From Arenicella sp. (lineage in GTDB: Bacteria > Pseudomonadota > Gammaproteobacteria > Arenicellales > Arenicellaceae): a stretch of DNA of 64,000 bases. The notes below the pieces were generated by a model. The model worked only from the letters and a program-made list of their open reading frames with translations. It was not told the DNA's origin and did not search any database. The translations under genes were made by a program, and so were the position numbers. The stretch spans positions 1 through 64,000 of the forward strand of contig JALZVW010000006.1 in assembly GCA_023301745.1 (NCBI GenBank), in the 5' to 3' direction. Positions 10,981 to 21,256 of the stretch are shown here, one piece after another. Within the stretch, counting starts at the first letter, position 1. Every line of letters starts with the position of its first letter.

Positions 10981-11973
10981 ATGTCAGACACTATTGAACA
11001 ATTATTGACCCCGCGCTTTGTTGACGTCAGCACTGAAGACGGTACTCGCTCTAAGGTCGTTATCGAACCTTTGGAGCGTGGCTTTGGCTACACATTAGGT
11101 AATGCGTTACGTAGAATTTTGTTATCGTGCATTCCGGGTGCGGCGATCACCGATGTTAAAATCGATGGTGTATTGCATGAATATTCGTCTATCGAAGGCG
11201 TTCAAGAAGACGTCATCGATATCTTATTGAATCTTAAAGGCGTTGCTGTTAAGAAAGAATTTGATGAAGCTGTGACACTGACACTCAGTGCCAATGGTGA
11301 AGGTGTTTTGACAGCCGGTGATATACAAACGGTGCAAGATGTTGAGATATCTAACCCCGATCATGTTATTGCCCACTTGTCGAAGGATGCTAAGTTCCAC
11401 GCTGAGCTTACAGTTCGAAGTGGTCGCGGTTATCAGGTTTCTGAAGCTCGCAAGAGCGAGACTGAAGATAAAGAAATAGGCCTTATGCAGCTTGACGCTA
11501 CGTATAGCCCAGTATTAAAAGTAGCTTATTCAGTTGATGATGCTCGTGTCGAGCAGCGAACTGACTTAGACAAATTGACCTTGAAAATTGAAACCAACGG
11601 TACAATTGATCCAGAAGATGCTATTCGCAAAGCGGCAACGGCGCTTAGTCAACAGATTCAAGTATTTGTGAATCTGGAAGAAATTGCGGCGGTTGCGCAA
11701 GAAGAAAAAGAACCAGAAGTAGATCCTGTATTGCTTCGCCCAGTAGATGAATTAGAGCTAACGGTTCGTTCAGCCAACTGCTTAAAAGCGGAAAGCATCT
11801 ACTACATCGGTGATTTGGTATTACGCTCGGAAGTAGAGTTGATGAAGACTCCAAACTTGGGTAAAAAATCACTTACTGAGATCAAAGACGTACTCGCACA
11901 ACGCGGATTGTCTTTGGGTATGCAATTGCAAAACTGGCCACCTGCTGCACTTCGTGTAGACAGTGATAGCTAG
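10981..11973 (+). CDS. rpoA: RNA polymerase alpha subunit
   Basis: [25 protein letters not shown]; alpha-[23 protein letters not shown]. Confidence 0.99.
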   Translation: MSDTIEQLLTPRFVDVSTEDGTRSKVVIEPLERGFGYTLGNALRRILLSCIPGAAITDVKIDGVLHEYSSIEGVQEDVIDILLNLKGVAVKKEFDEAVTLTLSANGEGVLTAGDIQTVQDVEISNPDHVIAHLSKDAKFHAELTVRSGRGYQVSEARKSETEDKEIGLMQLDATYSPVLKVAYSVDDARVEQRTDLDKLTLKIETNGTIDPEDAIRKAATALSQQIQVFVNLEEIAAVAQEEKEPEVDPVLLRPVDELELTVRSANCLKAESIYYIGDLVLRSEVELMKTPNLGKKSLTEIKDVLAQRGLSLGMQLQNWPPAALRVDSDS

Positions 11974-12001
11974 ATTAATTTTAAAGAGATAGGTTTCTGT
12001 C

Positions 12002-12421
12002 ATGAGACATAGAAAATCAGGCCGTCAGTTCAACCGTAATTCAAGCCACCGTCAAGCGATGTTTCGCAATATGATGGTGTCTTTGTTGAAGCACGAGCAA
12101 ATTAAGACTACCGTTGCAAAAGCGAAAGAACTTCGCATGTTTGTAGAGCCAATGATCACACTTAGTAAAAAATCTAGCTTGGCTAACAAGCGTATTGCAT
12201 TTGCTAAATTACAAGACCGCGACATTGTTGCGAAATTGTTTGATGAAATCGGTGAACGTATGAAAGATCGTCCAGGTGGTTATACGCGTATTTTGAAATG
12301 CGGCAACCGAGCTGGTGATAATGCACCGATGGCGTACATTCAGTTAGTTGATTTTGACTTAGAAGCGCATGCGGCTATGTTTGAAGTTGAAGAAGATTTC
12401 GAAGAGGAAGCCGCGGCTTAG
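12002..12421 (+). CDS. rplQ: 50S ribosomal protein L17
   Basis: [24 protein letters not shown]. Confidence 0.98.
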   Translation: MRHRKSGRQFNRNSSHRQAMFRNMMVSLLKHEQIKTTVAKAKELRMFVEPMITLSKKSSLANKRIAFAKLQDRDIVAKLFDEIGERMKDRPGGYTRILKCGNRAGDNAPMAYIQLVDFDLEAHAAMFEVEEDFEEEAAA

Positions 12422-12441
12422 GCACTGGTTTTCTGATCGAC

Positions 12442-12469
12442 AAAAAGCCCGCTTCGAGCGGGTTTTTTT
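12442..12469 (+). terminator. Rho-independent terminator of the alpha operon
   Basis: AAAAAGCCCGCTTCGAGCGGGTTTTTTT. Confidence 0.92.
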
Positions 12470-12885
12470 GTGCCTGATAGGAAGGCTCGAGTCATCTCTA
12501 GGATCACCTCTATCTCATGTGTTGTTTAGGCATGCTTCTCTTACCGCGATCTTTATTGATGATCCGCAGTAGGGCCTTTCATAAAGAAGGTTAGCGGCGT
12601 AGCCAGTAGAGGTAATGTTGGTATGGTCGAAATGATATCTAGTCATGCGCTAAGCTAGGGTAAAGGTTGCCCGCAGAGGGGGTTGCTAGAAATTTAGGCT
12701 AAAGGGCAAACGCGCTGTTTTAAGACCATACTGTTCTCGAGACTTGAATAGAATAAATGTTTCTACTTTAATCGTATGGCTAAGCCCATTATTCTTGGTG
12801 ATCTTTATCTGATTGTTCGCTAATTATGCTTTAGATCGCCCCATTATTTCTGCCTACATTGCATTGCAGCATGATTTTACGGGCT

Positions 12886-13911
12886 CTAATAGGCGCGCTC
12901 GACTGAAAACTCAGCAAGTAGCATTAGTGCGGTTCTATATTTGGAGTCAGGGAGTACATCCAAGGCTTGTTGAGCTAGCTTGGCTTGTTGGCGAGCAACA
13001 CGGGCGGTATAGGCCAGTGACCCCGTTTTTTCTATAATGGCCAATACGATATCAAGGTTGTCTCGACTAGCATTTGTTATTGCATCTTCAAGTAATTCCT
13101 TGTCTCGGCCTGTAGAGCGCTCTATGGCATTAATCAGTGGCAGTGTGGGTTTGCCTTCGGCTAAATCATCGCCCACGTTCTTGCCCATGGCGCTAGCGTC
13201 AGCGGTGTAATCTAATATATCGTCAACTAATTGAAACGCGGTGCCCAGATGAAGTCCGTAGGCTGCTAATGCATCTTCCACCGGACGTGCTTGTTTGCTT
13301 ACTATGGCTCCTAATCGAGTCGCGGCTTCAAACAAGATAGCCGTTTTGGACTGAATGGTATCCATATATTGAGCTTCGCTGGTGTCGGCTGAGCCACAGT
13401 TAATCAATTGCATCACTTCGCCTTCAGCAATTTGATTGGTGGTGTGCGACAAAATCTCCATAACACGCATACTGCCAACTTCAACCATCATTTGAAATGC
13501 GCGAGAATATAGGTAGTCACCTACCAATACGCTGGCTGCATTGCCAAATACCTCATTCGCGGTTTCTCTCCCTCGGCGCATCTCAGACTCGTCAACCACA
13601 TCATCATGCAACAGCGTGGCTGTGTGAATGAATTCTACAATCGCGGCCAGTAATGTTTGATCTGATGATGTTTCTAGTTGCTCTAAATTTGATGCTTTTG
13701 CAGCAAGCAATAGGGCAACTGGTCTTAATCGTTTACCACCTGCTTGAACTATATAGGCGCCAAGCTGGTTTATTAAAGCAACATCGCTATTGAGGTTGGA
13801 TACAATGGTTTGGTTAACCACTGTCATATCTGAATCAACCAGCGAAATAACTGATTGTATATCAATGGCTTGCGACTTAGTGTCTGAGATCGGTGTACTA
13901 TTGAGCGTCAT
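12886..13911 (-). CDS. ispB: Trans polyprenyl (octaprenyl) diphosphate synthase
   Basis: DDxxD motifs HDDVVDE and DDILD; GGKRLRP; divergent from rplU as in many gammaproteobacteria. Confidence 0.93.
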   Translation of the reverse strand: MTLNSTPISDTKSQAIDIQSVISLVDSDMTVVNQTIVSNLNSDVALINQLGAYIVQAGGKRLRPVALLLAAKASNLEQLETSSDQTLLAAIVEFIHTATLLHDDVVDESEMRRGRETANEVFGNAASVLVGDYLYSRAFQMMVEVGSMRVMEILSHTTNQIAEGEVMQLINCGSADTSEAQYMDTIQSKTAILFEAATRLGAIVSKQARPVEDALAAYGLHLGTAFQLVDDILDYTADASAMGKNVGDDLAEGKPTLPLINAIERSTGRDKELLEDAITNASRDNLDIVLAIIEKTGSLAYTARVARQQAKLAQQALDVLPDSKYRTALMLLAEFSVERAY

Positions 13912-14014
13912 AGTTCGGAATTATAACCCACAGAGATGAAAAACGGCTCTTTTTAGCTAGGTATTTATATTCATAAAAGCTTAGTTAAAACACTCATTTA
14001 TTGCTCCTGAAGAG

Positions 14015-14043
14015 TTGACCAAAGCCCTTGTAAACACTAGAAT
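14015..14043 (+). promoter_or_regulatory. Predicted sigma70 promoter for rplU-rpmA
   Basis: TTGACC, 17-bp spacer, TAGAAT. Confidence 0.6.
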
Positions 14044-14150
14044 TCCTGCCCTGTTCGCTGGGTCCGTCTTTGGAAGAAAGATAAATAGCATTTCTGCTCG
14101 CTGTTTACCCCTTCGGAACGCAAATTAGGCTGAGAAGCCGGAGTATTTAA

Positions 14151-14774
14151 ATGTACGCAGTAATAAAAACTGGCGGTAAGCAATACCGCGTCGCTGTAGG
14201 CGATAAATTGAAAGTAGAGTCTTTGGACGTGCAAGAAGGCGACAAAGTGACTCTAGACCACGTATTAATGATCGGTGACGGTGACAGTGTTGAAGTAGGC
14301 ACCCCTACTTTAGATAAAACGGTCGACGCAACTGTGCTGAGCAATGGTCGTGGCAAAAAGCTACGCATTGTTAAGTTTCGTCGTCGTCAAAACTCTCGCA
14401 CGCGTACTGGCCATCGTCAGAACTACACAGAGCTTGAAATTACCGCTATTGGTGGTAAAGCCGCTGCTAAGAAGGCCGCAGCTCCTAAGAAAGCCGTAGC
14501 GCCTAAGAAAGCCGCAGCGCCTAAAGCTGATGCCCCTAAAGAATCGGCACCTAAGAAAGCAGCTGAACCTAAAGGCGCTGATGATTTGAGCAAGATTTCT
14601 GGCATAGGCCCGGTAATCGTTGGTAAACTAGAAGCCTTAGGCATTACTACGTTTCAACAAATTGCTGATTTCACAGCTGACGACATCGTACGCATCGACG
14701 GAGAATTAAATTTCAAAGGCCGTATTGATCGTGATGAGTGGGTTAAACAAGCAACTGAATTGGCTAAAAGCTAA
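14151..14774 (+). CDS. rplU: 50S ribosomal protein L21 with C-terminal Lys/Ala linker and HhH-like domain
   Basis: N-terminal ~100 aa is L21 ([20 protein letters not shown]); tail is (PKKA)n then [38 protein letters not shown]. Confidence 0.95.
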   Translation: MYAVIKTGGKQYRVAVGDKLKVESLDVQEGDKVTLDHVLMIGDGDSVEVGTPTLDKTVDATVLSNGRGKKLRIVKFRRRQNSRTRTGHRQNYTELEITAIGGKAAAKKAAAPKKAVAPKKAAAPKADAPKESAPKKAAEPKGADDLSKISGIGPVIVGKLEALGITTFQQIADFTADDIVRIDGELNFKGRIDRDEWVKQATELAKS

Positions 14775-14802
14775 TTCAAACGCTAAATAAAGGTAAGATA
14801 AA

Positions 14803-15075
14803 ATGGCACATAAGAAAGCAGGCGGTAGTTCAAGGAACGGTCGCGATTCTAATTCCAAACGTCTTGGCGTAAAACGTTACGCTGGTCAACTCATTAACGC
14901 CGGTACGATTATTGTTCGCCAACGCGGAAGCTCTTTTCATGCTGGTACTGATGTAGGCATGGGCAAAGACTATACTTTGTTCGCGCTTAAGACTGGTGTT
15001 GTAAAGTTCGAAATAAAAGGCGCTAAAAACCGCAAGCACGTAAGCATTGTTGCGTCGGAAGAAGCGGCCGCTTAG
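14803..15075 (+). CDS. rpmA: 50S ribosomal protein L27
   Basis: [24 protein letters not shown]. Confidence 0.98.
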   Translation: MAHKKAGGSSRNGRDSNSKRLGVKRYAGQLINAGTIIVRQRGSSFHAGTDVGMGKDYTLFALKTGVVKFEIKGAKNRKHVSIVASEEAAA

Positions 15076-15141
15076 TTAGCTCTTTTCAGAGCATTGCTGT
15101 TAGCAATACTTTGGAATATTATAAACGCTAAAGCTCTATCG

Positions 15142-15176
15142 AAAGGCTCCGCAATCGCGGGGCCTTTTGTTTTTTA
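15142..15176 (+). terminator. Rho-independent terminator after rpmA
   Basis: AAAGGCTCCGC AATC GCGGGGCCTTTTGTTTTTT. Confidence 0.9.
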
Positions 15177-15279
15177 ACTATTCGAATCTAAGCTTTAAGC
15201 TCTGAATGCCATTTCATCTAGCCGTTCAGAGTTATTCATTCAATAAGTTCCTGTTAACCTTCCTGTTTTTTTCACCGGC

Positions 15280-15804
15280 TTGTACCTCAAGCGCCACCAG
15301 CATACGTGTTCTGAATACTTGGAAGCGATAGTGGCCGAAATACGCTCGAGGGTTGGAGTTATATTGAAAATGCAAACCCTAACGGCGAACCCCAACAGAT
15401 CCGAACCCCTTTTGGATCAAAATGATATTTCGCTCAGTGAGCGTACGCACCTGATGATGTATCTTCGCATCAATCGACAAGGCACTCGTATTGTCGACCA
15501 GCACGGATTTGTAGATCACTACGAATCTTCTTGGACCTCAGAACAGTTTGTTCAATTTAATCAAGGAACCATTAATTTAGATACTGCGTTATTTCACGAT
15601 GGTGCGCTCGATCAGTCCACAAAGCCTTTCAATTTAGAGTGCTTTATCGAACATGATCAAACACTCTATCGTGATAAATGGCTGCGAGACTTAAGTCCGT
15701 TGTCGGAATTTCATGCTGATAGTGAAAAAAATTATCAAAATACGACACGTCCGTTAAACAACTTTCAAAAAACTAAGGTCAATGGTTTTCGAACGAACTT
15801 ATAA
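15280..15804 (+). CDS. Hypothetical protein, no family recognised (start uncertain; ATG at 15370 possible)
   Basis: 174-codon ORF in an otherwise empty interval; no competing ORF. Confidence 0.5.
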   Translation: MYLKRHQHTCSEYLEAIVAEIRSRVGVILKMQTLTANPNRSEPLLDQNDISLSERTHLMMYLRINRQGTRIVDQHGFVDHYESSWTSEQFVQFNQGTINLDTALFHDGALDQSTKPFNLECFIEHDQTLYRDKWLRDLSPLSEFHADSEKNYQNTTRPLNNFQKTKVNGFRTNL

Positions 15805-16304
15805 AATAGTCGTGGATAGCGATTAAGAAACCGCCTCGGTGACGAATGGATCAAAAAATACTGAAAACCCTCAAAGAAATGTCGACTAAGTTCTGAAAAA
15901 TAGAGTTTATTTTAATCACTTAACTATGCATAAGTGTTTGAATTTATAACATTTAATTGAATGGCGATTGTTTTCGATCATCAATATTGATGAATTAATT
16001 TGATGGTTGAATTGAATCATTCTTTTAAGCCATTTTAGGTGATGACAATAGTGAATGGCCTTCGCTAATGGTCTATGTCTATAACAAGCTTTGGCCAATA
16101 GTCTTGGCGTTAACAAAAGTTTGCATTTCAAATAAGATTGTTTGCGTAACTTAATTGAGAGTTACTAAATGAGGCAGGGGTACAGTACGGGTCGTACCAC
16201 GGGGAACTTAGGGTTGCTTTAAAGGATTCAAAGCTCACTTTATATCGGCACTAAGACATGCTCCTACCTTGATTAATACTTTTAAACCTAAAGAGGAAAT
16301 AGAA

Positions 16305-16823
16305 ATGAAAAACCTAACCAAACTTTCAATCATCGCCGCTGCACTTCTAGCTGTTACTAATGTGAACGCTGATGATGGCGCAGGCAATGATTCAGACACA
16401 GATTACATTCAAGTAAAAGGCCATGTGCCACCACGTTGTAACATCCAGTTGGCGCAGCCTATTGCAGCTGACTTCGAACATAATGTGAGTGAAGGCCAAA
16501 GTAGAAGCGGCAAGTTCGGGATTTTTTGTAATGCTAAATCTGGCGCGAAGTTAACTATGGAAAGTGAAGGCGGTGGTCTTGCTCTCGATGGTTCTACAGA
16601 TCCAGATCACCGTGTGAGCTACGCGGCTTGGTGGACAGCTGGTGGTGTTGGCGCTGAGATCGATACTGGTGCAGGCGTAAACTCGAATTCAGTTAATCTA
16701 ACAGGCAGCAAGGATTTAGCAATGGGCATGGTTGAAAGTGAATTCAGCATGACATTGACTGACACCGCTAAATTTGCCGGTTACTACAATGATAAAATCT
16801 CTCTTTCTATAGAAGCTAACTAA
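16305..16823 (+). CDS. Pilin subunit, spore coat protein U (SCPU)-like
   Basis: Signal peptide MKNLTKLSIIAAALLAVTNVNA, Cys pair (PPRCNI...IFCNAK), C-terminal GYYNDKISLSIEAN; next to chaperone and usher. Confidence 0.8.
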   Translation: MKNLTKLSIIAAALLAVTNVNADDGAGNDSDTDYIQVKGHVPPRCNIQLAQPIAADFEHNVSEGQSRSGKFGIFCNAKSGAKLTMESEGGGLALDGSTDPDHRVSYAAWWTAGGVGAEIDTGAGVNSNSVNLTGSKDLAMGMVESEFSMTLTDTAKFAGYYNDKISLSIEAN

Positions 16824-16848
16824 AAGTCGCTTCAGAATATGAGTACAT

Positions 16849-16879
16849 TAAGGGGCGACTATGTTGCCCCTTATTTTTT
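16849..16879 (+). terminator. Intra-operon terminator/attenuator between pilin and chaperone genes
   Basis: TAAGGGGCGAC TAT GTTGCCCCTTA TTTTTT; 11-bp stem with one G-U. Confidence 0.8.
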
Positions 16880-16924
16880 AAAATCAGCCTAATGAATGCC
16901 TAGCAAGAGGCAAGAGAGTGTTTT

Positions 16925-17695
16925 ATGTTGTTATCAAATTTGAGAACAAAACGGAGCGTTCATCGCCGCGTGTTCGGGCAATTATCTAAATTGATATTTA
17001 TTGCTATCGCAATGTATGGGCCAGTTGCGGTCGCTCAAAGCGTGCAGCCAATGGTCTATCAACTAGAAACTATTGGTAATAACTCATCGACTAATTTAAC
17101 CATCGAAAACACCAAGAGTTCCGCAATAACTTATGAAATGCTAGCGGTAAAAGTGAGCCACGATGAGATGGGCAATGAAACTCGAACTGATGCTGAAGAT
17201 GATTTTTTAATTTACCCACCTCAAACGCTAGTTGCACCCGGAAAAAAGCAGATCATTAAAGTGAAGTATGTTGGTGACCCTGAACTTGAATTGTCGCAAA
17301 CTTACCGTATTTTGGTAAATGAGTTGCCTATAGATTTAAGTGGCGGCGACAATAGTGGCATCAGTGTCGCGATTAACTTCAGCACACTCTGCAACATCGT
17401 GCCGACTGGTTCTAGCGCCGCATTGGAAGTAACTCAGTTAAGCGAAATTGAGGATGATAAATGGTCGATTACAATCCAAAATAAAGGAACACGATTTTCT
17501 CGCCTTAGTGAGACCATCGTCGAAGTGGTGAGTCTTAGCGACCCTTCTAAAAAGAAGGTGTTTCGTAATGAGTATATAGGTGATTTGTTTAATAGAAATT
17601 TGGTCGCCCCTAAGTCTAAGCTAAAGCTTGAAATGCCCGCGATCGAAGGGTTCGAACCAGATAATACAAAAATCACTATTAGCGAAACCAGCTAA
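16925..17695 (+). CDS. Periplasmic pilus chaperone, PapD-like
   Basis: Chaperone N-domain pattern (LTIENTKSSAITYEM...IYPPQTLVAPGKKQIIKVKYVGD...TYRILVNELP). Confidence 0.88.
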   Translation: MLLSNLRTKRSVHRRVFGQLSKLIFIAIAMYGPVAVAQSVQPMVYQLETIGNNSSTNLTIENTKSSAITYEMLAVKVSHDEMGNETRTDAEDDFLIYPPQTLVAPGKKQIIKVKYVGDPELELSQTYRILVNELPIDLSGGDNSGISVAINFSTLCNIVPTGSSAALEVTQLSEIEDDKWSITIQNKGTRFSRLSETIVEVVSLSDPSKKKVFRNEYIGDLFNRNLVAPKSKLKLEMPAIEGFEPDNTKITISETS

Positions 17696-17742
17696 ACTCA
17701 CGTTAAGCAAAAGGCTAACGGCGAATATGGATTTCGATAGTA

Positions 17743-20226
17743 ATGCTACTAAAGACAACAATCAGAGTGTTAACTAAGACAGTTCTATGTGTAATAGTTT
17801 GTGCTTGGCCGTATTATGTGAACGCTAACAGCTCGCTGCAGTTTGATTTACCTTTGATTGTTAATCAGGCTTTTACTGGCGATATTAGCGCGACTATTAC
17901 TGAAGAAGCACGGGCCGATGCGGTTAGTCGTACTGTAACTCTGCCATTTGCTAGACTTAAAACGCTGATAAGTGATCATGCGGTTGATGATCAAATGGAG
18001 CAGTGGTTTAGTTCCTATGCTGATGACTTTGATGGTGAAGTATCACTTTATGATTTACGAAATCTAGGTTTGGATATAAAGTTTGATCAAGGGCTTCTCG
18101 AGATTCACGTCAAAATTCAAAAACTAGGTGTTTCGTCGATCGCGTTGTTTGGTAGCCGAAAGCCAATACCTAAAAACAGTTATCAGCAATCTACATTTGC
18201 CAGTGGTTTGAATGTGTTCGTTCAGAATACATATTCTCATCGGGCTGCTGGGGTCACACCTGAAGGTTTTGGCGATTTGTCAGCAAATTTTTTCGGCTTT
18301 ACTACGATTGGTGGTTTTGAGGGCTGGTCTTTGTTTTATGAAGCCGATTATTTGCAAGGCGATGATAAACCGTTAGCTCGCCAGGACGTTGTTCTATTGC
18401 ATGACGACTTTAATCGAGGTCTGCGCTATTCAATCGGTGACGTGAGGCCGACCGTCTCAGAACTTCAGTCTTCTCCGGAGCTGTTCGGCGTTAGTGTTGA
18501 ACGTAATTACAACGAGATTAACCCGTTCCGAAATTTGAATCCAAGTGGCCGTAGCTCTTTTGAGTTGGAACGTGCTGCATTGGTGGCTTTTGAAGTAAAC
18601 GGAGTGATTGTCTCAGAGAGAAACCTAGAGCCCGGTAATTATTCTATATCAGATTTTCCCCTCACCTTCGGCGCAAATAACGTACGTGTGTATGTCGACG
18701 ACGGTACGTCTAGGCGCGAAGTTGCAAATTTTTCTACCTTTGTAGATTTGGATTTGTTAGAGCAAGGGCTTAGTAATTTTGGTGTAACGGCAGGTGTTCG
18801 CCGTGAAACGGGCACTGGGCGAAGCCGTCGTTATGGTGATGAGCCTGTGGTATTAGGCTTTTACGAGCGTGGCATTAGTCAAAATTTTACGGCTGGCGCT
18901 CAATTTGAGGCGGCTTCGGGCCATGCATTAATCGGTTCAAAAGCAGTTTATGGAAGCCGAGTTGGAGTGTTTGGTACTGAAGTAAATGTTTCTAAAAGAG
19001 AGGGGTTTAATACTAGCTTTAATTCGGTGTTACGTTACGAAGCTAGGCGTGAGACCAAATCTAACTGGTTTCTGCGTGGAGACTTTCAGTTGCGATATCA
19101 AGCTGAAGACTTTTTCGATGTAAACGATGTAGATCCCGACACATCAACCTCAGAACAAGTGGCTTTTAATGCCTCGCTTACGGCTAGCCGAGGTTCGATT
19201 AACTATAGCCTTGGGGCTAATATTAATGAAATTGATGATGCGATTACGCGAGCCTATTCTGCGTCACTTTTTAAGTCGTTCTCAAAATTCACGGCGTCGT
19301 TAAATTATAATTACGCGAAAAGTGACGGTGATGACTCGCGATCAAATTTCAGCGTTAATATCTCAATGCCTCTTGGTGGTTCTCTTAAAGGCTCAAGGTT
19401 GCGAAGTGTCTATCGTTCTCGTGATGAAGAAATTGAAACTGCATGGACTAACCCTTCTATAGAAGGGCTGGGGCCACCTTCGATCGAACGGCTTAGTGTG
19501 AGTCGTGACGTTAATTCTGAATCCTATGAAGCTGACTTCAATCATATTGGTGCTAGGTATCAGTTCGATGCTCAGCACGTGACAACAAACTCAAGACTTG
19601 AAAATGGTGTTAATACCTCACAAACTCGGTTAAATGCATCTACAGCGTTGGGCTTTGCCGATGGGCAATTTGCTCTTGGCAAACCATTTACAAGGGGATT
19701 TGTGGTCGTTAAGTCGCACAAAACGTTACGTGGGAAAAAGGTTTTTGTAAAAGACTCGAGTGGTCAAACTACACTAACCACCGCAAAACGGCTGAGTACG
19801 ACATTAGTACCGATTAACAATAGCTATAACGAGCAGGCCTTTAAATTTAATGTTGATGATCTGCCTCTAGGCTATGACCTTGGCGGTGGAGAGCTTCGAG
19901 TATTCCCCGGCAATTTAGCTGGCTATAAGTTCACGCTTGGCTCAGACGCTGCGAATACAGTTTTAGGCAAAGCGTTGTGGCCTGATAAATCTCCCTTAAA
20001 CCTTAAGTCCGGCAAGCTGCATTCTGATGATGGAGACGAGTTTACTGTTTTCACTAATCGCACAGGCCGCTTTGTAGCTGAAAAAGTCAAATTTGGAAAG
20101 TATCGTATGGTATTTACGAAAGGTAACGTTACTTACAGCGCAAATATCGAACTCAAAGAATCTAAGGAGCCTGGCCTTGTGCAAGTCGGCACTGTAGTAC
20201 TGGAGCGTCAATCTAATGAATCTTAA
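17743..20226 (+). CDS. Outer-membrane fimbrial usher
   Basis: 827 aa usher-like sequence (GNYSISDFPLTFGANNVRVYVDDG; LPLGYDLGGGELRVFPGNLAGYKFTLGSD). Confidence 0.88.
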   Translation: MLLKTTIRVLTKTVLCVIVCAWPYYVNANSSLQFDLPLIVNQAFTGDISATITEEARADAVSRTVTLPFARLKTLISDHAVDDQMEQWFSSYADDFDGEVSLYDLRNLGLDIKFDQGLLEIHVKIQKLGVSSIALFGSRKPIPKNSYQQSTFASGLNVFVQNTYSHRAAGVTPEGFGDLSANFFGFTTIGGFEGWSLFYEADYLQGDDKPLARQDVVLLHDDFNRGLRYSIGDVRPTVSELQSSPELFGVSVERNYNEINPFRNLNPSGRSSFELERAALVAFEVNGVIVSERNLEPGNYSISDFPLTFGANNVRVYVDDGTSRREVANFSTFVDLDLLEQGLSNFGVTAGVRRETGTGRSRRYGDEPVVLGFYERGISQNFTAGAQFEAASGHALIGSKAVYGSRVGVFGTEVNVSKREGFNTSFNSVLRYEARRETKSNWFLRGDFQLRYQAEDFFDVNDVDPDTSTSEQVAFNASLTASRGSINYSLGANINEIDDAITRAYSASLFKSFSKFTASLNYNYAKSDGDDSRSNFSVNISMPLGGSLKGSRLRSVYRSRDEEIETAWTNPSIEGLGPPSIERLSVSRDVNSESYEADFNHIGARYQFDAQHVTTNSRLENGVNTSQTRLNASTALGFADGQFALGKPFTRGFVVVKSHKTLRGKKVFVKDSSGQTTLTTAKRLSTTLVPINNSYNEQAFKFNVDDLPLGYDLGGGELRVFPGNLAGYKFTLGSDAANTVLGKALWPDKSPLNLKSGKLHSDDGDEFTVFTNRTGRFVAEKVKFGKYRMVFTKGNVTYSANIELKESKEPGLVQVGTVVLERQSNES

Positions 20227-21148
20227 AAATATTATTAATTTACTTATTGCCAGTCTGCTGGTGCTGTCTTATAGCGCTGTCGTTGCTCAAGTGCCACCGA
20301 TTGATGTGCGACTTAAGCCACTCCCTACGATCAATTATCAACCTTTTTCAGGCCGGTCAGCGGAGCAGTTACTGCAAGTAGAATTTATTGTGATACCCGA
20401 GGTGACAGAGCAAGAGGCCGAGTCGACTCAAACACCAGAACCGAGGCGCGTCAGCTTAAGGATTCGACCTTCAGAGATCGGGCCATTTGTGGCTAGTGGC
20501 GAAAGTGGCCAATTACCTATTAGTGTGAGACCAGTCCAAAAGAATGGCAAGTTTGATTTTTTTGATAACGAATACCGGCATGATTTTACGGTGACCCCGT
20601 TTAGCAACAAAATCGAAACCGTGCGTTATCAGGTATATGTCAACTCGGGCGTATTTGCCGTAGCGGGTCGCTATACCCTGCCGTTGTATGTTGGAATCGT
20701 AGACGTCGTGACACAAGCGCCGCTGACTGATTTGACGGCTGTTAACGTCGAAGTTTTGGTTAAACCCAAATTGCAGGTAAATATCGCCGGCACTCGCACG
20801 GCTAAAGGGCCTGGCGGAAAGATCCCTAAAATTGATTTTGGTGAGCTCGAATCGGGTGAAACTCAGCGTGTATTCATTCAATTAAGAGGCAATGCGCCTG
20901 CAACTATTCGGGTAAGTTCGGAAAATGGAGGCATCATGAAAGGCAGTGAAACCGATACGTCAGTGAATTATTCCGTGGTCGTCGATAAAGTGCGATCTGA
21001 GTTGGATATGCCTTTGAATCTTAACCGACCTGTCTCGAAAAGCCTAAAAGGTGTGTCTTACCCGATGCAAGTAATTGTTGGGGATGTAAACGGCGCGTTC
21101 GCAGGTACCTATGAAGATATGATCACAGTGGAAGTTAGGCCTCAATGA
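20216..21148 (+). CDS. Putative secreted pilus tip/minor subunit
   Basis: Signal peptide; start overlaps usher stop by 11 nt; C-terminus FAGTYEDMITVEV resembles SCPU ends. Confidence 0.6.
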   Translation: MNLKNIINLLIASLLVLSYSAVVAQVPPIDVRLKPLPTINYQPFSGRSAEQLLQVEFIVIPEVTEQEAESTQTPEPRRVSLRIRPSEIGPFVASGESGQLPISVRPVQKNGKFDFFDNEYRHDFTVTPFSNKIETVRYQVYVNSGVFAVAGRYTLPLYVGIVDVVTQAPLTDLTAVNVEVLVKPKLQVNIAGTRTAKGPGGKIPKIDFGELESGETQRVFIQLRGNAPATIRVSSENGGIMKGSETDTSVNYSVVVDKVRSELDMPLNLNRPVSKSLKGVSYPMQVIVGDVNGAFAGTYEDMITVEVRPQ

Positions 21149-21256
21149 AGAATGGCAAAGGTAATGTGTGCAAAAAAGAAATTCACGCCCAACAAAAAAT
21201 CGTCGCGATATCAATGAATGTTAATGGTAAAGGTAAATCGCATAAGCCAAGCTAAG

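Noticed and set aside
12369-12572. 67-aa plus ORF over the rplQ end and its terminator
   Set aside because: Runs through the clear terminator and overlaps rplQ out of frame.
12470-12885. 410-nt gap between rplQ and ispB examined for genes or ncRNA
   Set aside because: No convincing ORF, tRNA or strong structure beyond the rplQ terminator.
12813-13037. 74-aa plus ORF over the ispB 3' end
   Set aside because: Antisense to ispB, no domain.
14423-14644. Ala-rich antisense ORF over rplU
   Set aside because: Produced by reading the PKKA repeat in reverse; no independent support.
16243-16262. Possible sigma54 site (CGGCACTAAGACATGCT) before pilin
   Set aside because: GG-to-GC spacing is one base too long and flanks match poorly.
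17645-17665. GGGTTCGAACC resembling a tRNA T-arm
   Set aside because: Inside the chaperone coding frame; no acceptor or anticodon arms.
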